Shown here: piece by piece, positions 8,990 to 15,974 of the stretch
How the letters are laid out: each line of letters starts with the position of its first letter
How positions within the stretch are numbered: position 1 is the first letter of the stretch
From: Blastomyces gilchristii SLH14081
Taxonomy: Eukaryota > Ascomycota > Eurotiomycetes > Onygenales > Ajellomycetaceae
Reading direction: 5' to 3'
NCBI RefSeq assembly: GCF_000003855.2
Contig: NW_003101624.1
Coordinates: 1-15,974, forward strand
Length of the DNA: 15,974 nucleotides
Made by a program: the position numbers and the translations under genes
Notes under the pieces: generated by a model
Databases searched by the model: none
Seen by the model: the letters and a program-made list of their open reading frames with translations, nothing else
What the model was told of the DNA's origin: nothing

Positions 8990-9760
8990 AATGTTATTCA
9001 TGATATCACTGAGTAATGAAGAATTATATTCATAATAAGCATAGAAAGAAGATATCTTTAAGATTACATTCTTTACATTATTATATATGAATTTGATAAT
9101 TAGAAGATGTTTGAGTCAATTATTCTGATAATATAAATAGAATACTTGAAGATGCTGTTCTAGTATCTGATTCTGATATTCAGTCTAATTATCTGTCTGT
9201 GAATGAAATGTAGTACTGAGAAGATGTCTTATTATAAGATAATAGTAAAAAGCTGATCAGTATTTACTGATAAAGAGAGATTCTCAATCTGTTATTAATA
9301 ATTTCAGAGCACTGTGATTATGAATAATAATATCTAAAAACAGATCAGTTAATTCAGAGGCTTTAATCTTTTTATAAGTAGAAATATATCTGATCATCTT
9401 TATAAAGTAGTTAATAATAATCAAAATTAAATTATATTCTTTAACTCTTGTCAACTTCAGCAGATCAACTATGAAATTCATTAATAAATTCTATTATGAG
9501 CTCTTTGAAACAGGCAGTGATACTAACTTGCTGTATTACTTATACTGCAGAATCTTTATCTTTTAATAGATATTATAAGTCTTAATATACTCTTTAACAT
9601 CTATCTGAAGCTTATTTTAAATATATTTATATTTTAGAAGCTTTTCAGTCTTCTCTAATTTAAAGTACTCTGTATAAAGATTATTATAATGAATTCTTAA
9701 TAACTTCTGACACACTATTCTGTTATAAGAGATGAAGACTGAATCATTCAGTAGTAGAAG
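8990..9760 (-). pseudogene. Integrase of element A (HHCC zinc domain and DDE core)
   Basis: The HHCC domain reads from about 9700 to 9560: EKTEKLL, KLQIDVKEYIKT, then YNIY, where the two zinc-binding Cys of a CxxC pair have become Tyr. The catalytic core follows. 9481-9284 is open and starts MNFIVDLLK; the position of the first catalytic Asp is Asn (codon 9478-9476, GAT to AAT type). It ends LLITD with the second Asp retained, then a stop replacing the Arg usual at this place. Past the stop the family pattern continues to FHSQTDN near 9195, again broken by a stop. The enzyme would insert cDNA copies into the genome; this copy is dead through catalytic loss and several stops. Confidence 0.88.
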
Positions 9761-10569
9761 TTTATATTCTTCTAGTTATCAGTGACTTGATTTCTTAGCA
9801 GCACTGTTTCACTCAGAGTCTGTCTCTTTCAAGTTTAAATCAGATTCTTTCTTCTTCAACTTCTGAATTCAAGCTGTAGTAGAGATGTTCTTCTTCTATA
9901 ACTTATCAATGAATTTCAAAAGTAGTTAAGTTGAAAGATTATAGACTGTTTCATTCATTATCAATTCAATAATTGTAAGATATAATACAAGAAGCTCATA
10001 ATCTTCAGTGTCAGTTCTCTGCAGAGACCTGAGTTTTCTTTCATCATCTATACTGAGTTATGTAGCTGTCTTATCAGTGCTGTTTCTGAGCTTCAGAGAA
10101 TCTTAACTCTCTGCAGCCAGCTTCTTCTACAATGATAATAGAGATTCTTTTGTAGAATTCTTCTCTATATTAATAATATTATAATCAGATTGTCTAGATA
10201 ATGTATTAGTAAGATTAAGCTGACCTGAACAGTATCAGATATAGAAATCATACTCTGAAAGCAGCTTCACTTATCTAGCTTGATATTCTATCAAGCTCTT
10301 TGTTATCAAGAAGTAACACAGATTTACATGATCAGTGAGAACTTACACTGAGTACTTACTACTTTGAAGATAATGTTATCAGATCTTAAAGAATTTAACA
10401 ATTACTAATATCTTCTAATTATAAGTATTATATCTTCTCTGCATAAGTAATAACTTCTGAAAGAAGAAGATCACTGATCTTTATTCATAATATCTTATAA
10501 ACTCTGTGAAAAAGTCTTCTCTCATAGATAATTCATTATCTGTTTTCTCAGAGATAATTATTCTCTGAT

Positions 10570-11605
10570 TCTTTTAATATTGAAAGATCTCTGATATCAA
10601 CTGTGAAAAGATTTCACAGATCTTATTTCTAAATATATCAGTCTCACACTGACTGAGTAAGTCAGAATTAAAGTGATTCAGTATTATAGTATCTATAAAA
10701 GTATATTTTAATTCTGTAAATATCTGTGTAGTATCTTGAGTGAGAATAAACAGTCTTATTTTTCTGTCTTTCACACTTCTCTTTAACAGATCTGTAAGAG
10801 AGATAGTAATTTATAAATATATATAGATGAATTATCTGTAGAAATTTGCAAATTCTAGAAATATCTATATCTCACAGTATATTTACAGCACTGGCCAGTT
10901 CTTAATAATAAAGATCTGACTTCTGTTCATTAAAATATCATTCATCTCAATAATATAATCTAAGAAATCAATCTTCTGTATACAGAATGAGCATTTTTCA
11001 GTGTTTATATAGAGTTAATACTGTCTCAAGCAACTCAATACTTCTTGAACATGAGTATCATATTCTTTCTCTGTTTTTGAGAAGATTAGAATGTTATTTA
11101 AGTATACTATACAGAAGATGTTGACAAGGCCCTGCAATGCTTTATTTATATAGACCTGAAAAATAACTGAAGTATTATAAAGATTAAAAGATAAAACAAG
11201 ATATTCAAAATTACTGTACTTGATATAAAAAGCTATTTTTCAAATATTATCTTCATTAACTCTGATTCTATGATAGATATTCTGTATATCAATCTTCAAG
11301 AATATCTTTGCTTCAGATAATCAATTGATTATCTCATTAATTAATAGTAATGAATAGTAATTCTTAACTATCATCTTATTAAGACCTCTGTAGTCTACAC
11401 ATAGATATAGTCTATCATTCTTCTTAAGTATAAAGAGTATAGATGTCTCTGTCAAACTCTTTGATAAATATATTCAGTTCTTTAATTATGCTTCTTCAAG
11501 ATATTTATGCAGAATATTTAATTTCTTTACAGATAAGTTGTAAAGAGACTCATACAGTACTATTACACTGTCTTTAAGATAAATTCTATATTATATCTTG
11601 ATATC
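10570..11605 (-). pseudogene. Reverse transcriptase and RNase H of element A
   Basis: The minus strand shows the Ty3/gypsy RT in order: CVDYRGLNK (about 11406-11372), EAKIFLKIDIQN (near 11310), EYLVLSFNLYN, the ALQGL stretch (near 11135), and YLNNILIFS (11104-11076), where the catalytic YxDD motif has both Asp changed to Asn. Downstream, 10774-10574 is open and holds the RT thumb/connection and the start of RNase H (FTELK, then CETDIF with the first RNase H Asp retained, then SQL). Internal TGA stops replace an Arg and a Trp. Conserved Pro and Gly codons are widely lost through CC and GG change. This is the most clearly identified part of the element. Confidence 0.93.
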
Positions 11606-12315
11606 AGGAAACTTCACTGCTTTTCTTTCTGAAAAGACATTCTTAAAATCTGTAAAGAGATATTATATATGTTCATCTTCAATGACAGATACTATTATTA
11701 ATCTTACAGTGAGAGTAATGACTTCTTTATCTATCTTCAAGTTTCAGTCATCTACTACACAGTATATTGACTCAATCTTTTTCTCAAGATTTTTCTGATA
11801 GAACTCTTCAGATTTCTCTATCACTGTCTCTTTATTAGTGAGATAATATCATCAGATCTAAGTAACTCAGTTAATGAGAGAATTATTTTCTCTCAATTAT
11901 AAAAGATCTAGAATAACATTCTCATCTATGATATTAACTGTGTGAAGAAGCAGACTACTCTTCTTAAAGATTTCTTCTAAGTCTGTAATCACACACTGTA
12001 CTTGAATTATATTAAAATAATAATATTTTATTTTATCAGTAAATTTTATATGATCTGACAGATCTATCTTCTTTTAACTCTTCATCAAAGAAAAGAAATA
12101 GAATATGAAGTTAATATTCACTCTGAAGTTAAGTAGACATCTCACTAGTATCTTCTCATTTAAGATATACATTGTGATTGTAACATGAACTCAGAGATAT
12201 GAGAATTATTAATTCTTTATTTCTTTCTCTTCTTTATCTTCTGCAGATACATTTGTCAGAAGAGAAGTCAACTTTAAGAAGATATCTTCTCAGTTTCTTC
12301 TCTTCTTCAGTTTCT

Positions 12316-13165
12316 TATAATTACTGATATAATAATCATCAGCTCTGCAGTTGAAACAGAGATCTTTATTAAATCTTTTTTAATATTTCTTTACAGTGAG
12401 TGAAGAATTAAAATACTTGAAATTCTTCTTTACTTTCTCTATACTGAAGCTGTCACAGTGCTATTTAAATTCTGTTATTAATTACTTAGAAGAGATCTTG
12501 TTAATCTTTTTCTTAAAGAATTGATTATTTAAATAGATTCAGAAAGCCAGATTAACAAGCTCAGTATAATTGATAAATGAACTCTGATATTATGATATCA
12601 TTATCTGCATCTTATGAGTCAGCTTTATGAGATAAAGTTGTATTTTTAATTGATTCAAATTATCAGTTAATTTCTCTTAATATTCTTTAAATCTTGTATT
12701 GAAATCAGAAGAATTCTTATCATCTCATTGATATAATAAGTTGAATTACTGTGTCACTGTGAAGCTGCAGTTGCAGTGATCTTTGATTTGATTTAGTAGA
12801 AAGTTCTTGAATTCTTTCTAAGTTATAATAGTATTGATATACTTAAGCTTTCTCTTCTTGATAACTCAAGTAGTCACAGAGATGTCTTCAAGAAGGTTAG
12901 CAGTGTAGATTACTTATATCTTATAAGTATTATACTGACTTAAATTAAGGTGAAATTTCTGTTCAAGAGTACAGATAAAGCTGTGAAATTCAGATAAGAT
13001 ATTTCTCTTATATCTCAGAGAATCTCTGATTGTAATCTCTCTATCTTCATGATAGATGTAGGTGTCTAGAGGCCATGACGGTGACAGAGCGGTTGAAGAG
13101 CCTATGTCAAAATATGCAGTGAGTTCAGAAATCTCAGATTTCTGCTGAGATAGAGGTGTACACAC
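12316..13165 (-). pseudogene. gag of element A with CCHC zinc knuckle
   Basis: The open frame 13165-12914 starts MCTPLSQQ and includes ALSPSWPLD and a charged stretch near its end. It is the least mutated coding part of the element and is likely N-terminal gag. At about 12355-12316 the minus strand gives LCFNC then YYISNY. This is a CCHC zinc knuckle in which the His and last Cys have become Tyr; the C-x2-C-x4-(Y)-x4-(Y) spacing is exact. It is followed by a Lys/Arg tract, as usual in nucleocapsid proteins. Gag packages the element's RNA. Protease, expected between here and RT, could not be placed. Confidence 0.75.
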
Positions 13166-13254
13166 TCTAGAAAATGATGTAGTATTTTCTTCAGAGAGTG
13201 AGGTCAGATCAGTCCCAGCATAAGTGTATAAGATTATATCAGTCTATTAGAGCT

Positions 13255-13294
13255 TGACTGATTCAAACTTATAATCAGATTGAGTGATTCAAAT
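13255..13294 (-). other. Leader next to 5' LTR of element A, likely primer-binding region
   Basis: In element sense, reverse transcription is primed just inside this LTR. The segment contains two copies of tga(c/g)tgattcaaa (13255-13267 and 13281-13293), matching at 12 of 13 bases, the second ending one base before the LTR. No tRNA complementarity could be settled, partly because of mutation. Position is the main evidence. Confidence 0.4.
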
Positions 13295-13827
13295 TGTAAT
13301 ATGATGAAATTAAAGTGATGACTAGTTAGCAGTATTATATAGAGATAGTTGTTTAAGAAGCTGTATAAGTGAGCTTGACTATCTTGCTTGAATAGTAAGC
13401 TTGTAGACTACAGAATTATTATGAGAATATCACAGATGTGATACTTAGTATACTAAGAAGATTGTATGAGACATGCAGTAACTCTCATATATATTTCAGT
13501 AGAAGAAAAATGAATTACTGATTTCTTTGATAAGAAGCCAGCATCTAGCTATTCTATATAGATAATGAGTGGATACTCTTCTCTCATTTCATAAGCAAGA
13601 ATAGCCAGAGTGATACCTCAGCAGCATCTTATTACTAAGAAAGAGTAATCTGCTGACCTTATATAGAAGCAGGGTTCTCATATTCATCAATCAGATCTTT
13701 CTATGATATATCTGAATGATGTCATAGAGTGATTGGAAACCGGTTCGGATGAGATGAAATCATCCGCATGGGATCGATGGGCCGTGTGAAACCGCAACGG
13801 GGCCTTGGCGCGGCCGGGAGCGTGACA
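13295..13827 (-). repeat. LTR of element A, right (5' LTR in element sense)
   Basis: It starts tgtaat and ends gtgaca, 533 bp, collinear with 6017-6549. The inner (left) end is more mutated than in the other LTR. From about 13738 the sequence is GC-rich and retains essentially every C and G where the left LTR has T and A. The promoter of element A should be here; no TATA box can be picked out safely in this composition. Confidence 0.95.
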
Positions 13828-13832
13828 ACTAT
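13828..13832. repeat. Target site duplication of element A, right copy (actat)
   Basis: Exact match to 6012-6016. It joins the two halves of element B's gag. Confidence 0.93.
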
Positions 13833-14420
13833 CTAGAAAATAATTATAAAAGATTCTACTAATCTGTTCTTAAGATCTATTTAGAGAATAAGTTAAGAAA
13901 CTTTATAAACTGAACAGAGAATATCTGAGCTGTGATTATTAATATTAAAAAAAGAGATGAGTAATCTGATAAAGACTACTCATAGTACTTTATAAAATTA
14001 TAATATGAATTAAGATCTGTGAAAACAGAGCTCTGAAATAAGACTTGAATAATGATATTTATAAAGAGACTGAATAAAAATATATAGAATAAGCTTATTG
14101 AGTAAGACTCTAAGCTCTTAACCTTGAAAAAACTGATGACTTTTATTTATCACTTATAAATTACTATAAGAATCACAGATCTGTAGAGAGTAAATCACTG
14201 ATCAGCTCTATAAGAATAAGAATAACAGAGAATAGATTTACTGAGAAAAGATAATAAGATATAAAGAGATTTATATCTGAATGATAAGTATAAAGAGAGA
14301 GCTTTATAAGCTTCAATAAATAAAGTATATAACAGAGACATTAAGAAAAGAAGTCTCTACTTTATCTATTTTAAATCAGAATATCTTTATATAAACTGTT
14401 CTAATAAATTAAAATAGAAA
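13833..14420 (+). pseudogene. gag of Ty3/gypsy element B, 3' part
   Basis: In one plus frame this reads as charged gag-like protein (FYQSVLKIYLENKLRNF near the start, later ITIRITDL and LYLNDKYKE) with numerous TAA/TAG/TGA at positions compatible with Arg, Gln or Trp. At 14358-14399 it ends in a nucleocapsid knuckle with exact C-x2-C-x4-H-x4-C spacing, in which the first two Cys and the His are all Tyr and only the last Cys survives (YFIYFK and YINC). A Lys-rich tract follows. It is separated from its upstream half by the insertion of element A. Confidence 0.7.
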
Positions 14421-15345
14421 TTTAAGAAGTTACAGACAGAGTTTGTAACTATCTTCTTAAAAATCTTGAAACTGATATCTGAATCTATTACTCTCTCAAT
14501 AAAAATACTTACTTATAGAAAGAGACTATACTGTGATAGTACTATCTTATAAGTATAAGAAGTATTAATAAACTCAGAATGTCAGATCACTGTAGTGTCT
14601 TTAAAGCTCACAGAGTGAATAAGCTGAGGTGTGAAAACTGAGAATCTGCTTATATAATAAGCAGAGTGTAAGAACTCAGATATGAAAGCTGAGAGACTTA
14701 TAAGAATTATTTTGAAATTACAAGATATCTCTGAAACTTGAAGAAGATTTATAAAAACTATAATTATCACAGATATCACAGATAACATGTACTTAAGACT
14801 TATATAACTTTAAAGAAATAATTTATACATAGCTGTCTGTAAGTCAGGTTTATACTTCTGATCAGTATTAATAGACTTACTTACAGAGATAAAATCAGTT
14901 AATACTATAGAGTTAATTAGAGAAGATAAGCTTATCTATATAATAACTTTATAAATATCTGAGAACTTCACATTCATGAAAACTGAGTTTCAGATATTAA
15001 AGAAATACTGAGATTTCACAGAGATATTCAGTTCAGCTGAGACAGCTAAGCTTTTATATTATTTTAAAAAGAATGTGATAATAGATTTAATAGAAGAGTG
15101 AAAACTCTTTTAAGAATTAATCTATAAGCTCTTTCATTATAAGACAGAAGCTCTGCAGACTTATATAAAGAAGAATTTAAAGAATGACTTTATTTAATCT
15201 TCACAGATCTCTGTGAAAGTCTCTGTAATATTTATAAAGAAGAGGAATAAAGATTTCAGATTTTATATAAACTATTACAATCTGAACTTTAAGATTATAA
15301 AGAGTCACTATCTTCTATCTCTGATTGAGAATATAATCAATTTTT
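14420..15345 (+). pseudogene. pol of element B: linker and N-terminal reverse transcriptase, truncated
   Basis: The plus strand from about 14990 shows the fungal gypsy pre-RT linker (TEIFSSAETAKLL) and then LYY...DLIEE. KKNLKNDFI (15175 onward), VSVIFIKKRNKDFRFYI, YYNLNFKIIK and LLSLIENIIN follow, the last three matching the RT block that in active elements contains the V-D-Y-R and Y-P-L-P motifs. The Asp, Arg and Pro signature residues are all converted. The trace ends at about 15345, well before the catalytic YxDD block, so B is truncated at its 3' side. The protease expected upstream (14420-14950) could not be identified. Confidence 0.82.
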
Positions 15346-15397
15346 TATAACAGCTATCATATTCATATAACTGAATATAATTAGTATATATATACAG
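15346..15397. other. Junction between element B and the right-hand repeat
   Basis: RT homology stops and a short AT run (tatatatata near 15385-15394) leads into the un-mutated repeat at 15398. No LTR or target duplication is seen for element B. Confidence 0.5.
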
Positions 15398-15466
15398 CTA
15401 GACTGGCCGGTGAGACCATGAATTTCACATTTGATTTCATTTGATCTGATCTCATACATTTCTTGA
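15398..15466 (+). repeat. Inverted repeat copy, little mutated (partner 2801-2869)
   Basis: This is the GC-retaining partner of the left copy. It begins ctagactggccggtgag and keeps C/G at most positions where 2801-2869 has T/A. It marks the right-hand end of heavy mutation. Reading outward from the nest, the two copies have the same sequence, i.e. terminal-inverted-repeat geometry. Whether they are true termini or two copies of one repeat is not known. Confidence 0.7.
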
Positions 15467-15821
15467 TGTGAGTCTCAGCAGAACCAAGCATTAAACAAAT
15501 CTGAAAATGAATCATTTCTGAGAGAAATGATGTAAAAAATAACCAGATTTAATACAAGCTCAGTGAAATGAGAGTAATTTCTCAGAATAGACTGTGAAAG
15601 ATGATCATTCTTTCAAAATCAGAATGAGACTGAGACTGAAGATCAAATTTAGTCTCATTTAGTTCATTTAGTGATTGCTTGTATAATTAGAATTTGATAA
15701 TAATTATTGATAATACTCATGAAACAACTAAATACATTCTTGTATAGGTTTATTCTTCACTTTCTCATGAAAACTACACTTCTCTGATATACTGTGATCA
15801 GAGATATCAACCCATCTGACA
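15467..15821. other. AT-moderate non-coding DNA
   Basis: No gene is recognised. It includes a perfect 9-bp hairpin stem with a 3-base loop at 15511-15531 (atcatttct / agaaatgat) and short repeats of the type tttagt(c)tcatttag near 15648-15672. Composition returns to normal from about 15800. Confidence 0.5.
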
Positions 15822-15974
15822 ATGGAATATCGCCTCAACTTCAATCCAAGGAACTTTCTGAAAATACAAACCCCAGATCCCAATAAGGCTGGCCGCCAAT
15901 GCAGCTATTTGATCTCATGCAGGGAAGAGCGCTCAGCGTCAAAACGCAACATCAATTCAAACAGCTCCATTGCC
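15822..15974 (+). CDS. Possible 5' end of an unidentified gene, runs off the right edge
   Basis: An ATG in good eukaryotic context (A at -3, G at +4) opens a frame of 51 codons that has no stop before the window ends. It begins MEYRLNFNPRNFLK and is Asn/Ser/Arg-rich. Base composition is normal, unlike the block to its left. No domain or family is recognised. An open run of 51 codons can occur by chance, so this is a tentative call. Confidence 0.25.
   Translation, partial: MEYRLNFNPRNFLKIQTPDPNKAGRQCSYLISCREERSASKRNINSNSSIA

Larger units (their letters stand above)
6017..13827 (-). mobile_element. Ty3/gypsy chromovirus (element A), full-length, RIP-inactivated
   Basis: This is a complete LTR retrotransposon of 7811 bp read on the minus strand. 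It has 533-bp LTRs at both ends starting tgt and, in the intact copy, ending aca, and it is flanked by the exact 5-bp duplication actat. In minus orientation the order is LTR, gag with zinc knuckle, pol with RT, RNase H, integrase (HHCC then DDE core), integrase C-terminus, chromodomain, an unexplained 1.8-kb tail, polypurine tract, LTR. RT before integrase makes it Ty3/gypsy, and the chromodomain makes it a chromovirus, a clade whose chromodomain commonly steers integration to heterochromatin. All coding parts carry RIP-type stops and catalytic losses, so it cannot move by itself. It sits inside the gag of element B. Confidence 0.95.
2110..15400. other. AT-rich block with RIP-type mutation
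   Basis: Composition changes abruptly just after the last CpG-containing stretch (2082-2100) and stays strongly AT-rich to about 15400. CpG and CpC are nearly absent, and surviving C is mostly in CpT or CpA. Every recognised coding trace is a transposon with missense and stop changes explainable by C-to-T or G-to-A. The two LTRs of the nested element differ only by transitions. This is the signature of repeat-induced point mutation in ascomycetes. Exceptions inside the block with retained C/G are 4332-4350, 7020-7540, 13068-13106 and 13738-13827. Confidence 0.9.

Noticed and set aside
11598..11798. 66-codon plus-strand ORF
   Set aside because: It is antisense to the region just upstream of the element A RT and is Ser/Phe/Ile-rich, as expected of a shadow.
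14582..14788. 68-codon minus-strand ORF with hydrophobic residues
   Set aside because: It is antisense to the element B gag/pol reading. The apparent membrane-like composition is the complement of charged codons.
8581..15047. Shared 14-mer cagctgagacagct at 8581 and 15034
   Set aside because: It lies in unrelated coding contexts on opposite strands (integrase C-terminus of A and pre-RT linker of B), and low complexity after RIP makes such matches likely by chance.
2110..15400. CRISPR array, tRNA/rRNA genes or bacterial-style operons
   Set aside because: No regularly spaced short repeats, no cloverleaf-capable segment and no ribosomal RNA sequence were seen. The content is eukaryotic retrotransposon debris.

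Overview
The window looks like a filamentous ascomycete (Pezizomycotina-type) chromosome at the edge of an AT-rich, RIP-degraded repeat block. Evidence is the 3' two-thirds of a PalB/Rim13-type calpain at the left edge, followed by about 13 kb of very AT-rich DNA. In that block nearly every recognisable coding trace belongs to a transposon carrying C-to-T and G-to-A changes and the stop codons they create. No bacterial-type or virus-defence system was found. The species cannot be named from this sequence.

Layout. 3-1881: palB-like calpain gene on +, normal base composition, N-terminus outside the window, reading frame broken twice. 1882-2105: ordinary intergenic DNA. About 2110-15400: AT-rich block, layered as follows. 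(a) 2024-4017: possible pogo/Fot1-like DNA transposon remnant on -, weakly supported. (b) 4509-5940: a tandem duplication of a 716-bp unit. (c) An old Ty3/gypsy retrotransposon on + (element B), cut in its gag. Its left arm runs to 6016 and its right arm from 13833 to about 15345, with a mutated zinc knuckle and the start of reverse transcriptase. (d) Inserted into B's gag, in the opposite orientation, a complete 7811-bp Ty3/gypsy chromovirus (element A, 6017-13827, coding on -). A has two 533-bp LTRs, a perfect 5-bp target duplication, gag zinc knuckle, RT, RNase H, HHCC/DDE integrase and a C-terminal chromodomain, all inactivated by transitions. 15398-15466: a 69-bp sequence that is an inverted, much less mutated relative of 2801-2869. 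15467-15974: return to ordinary composition, with a possible first exon of another gene running off the right edge.

How it fits together. The palB-like gene is probably an RIM/Pal pH-signalling protease lying only about 230 bp from the repeat block. The block records successive events: B inserted, A inserted into B, and RIP-type mutation acted on both. The two LTRs of A align without any indel and differ only by transitions. The last roughly 90 bp of the right LTR escaped mutation, leaving a short GC-rich island with AT-rich DNA on both sides. The main unexplained piece is the 1.8-kb stretch of element A between its chromodomain and its 3' LTR (6550-8390). It holds a relatively GC-richer segment (7020-7540) with coding-like readings that match no standard retrotransposon domain I can recognise.
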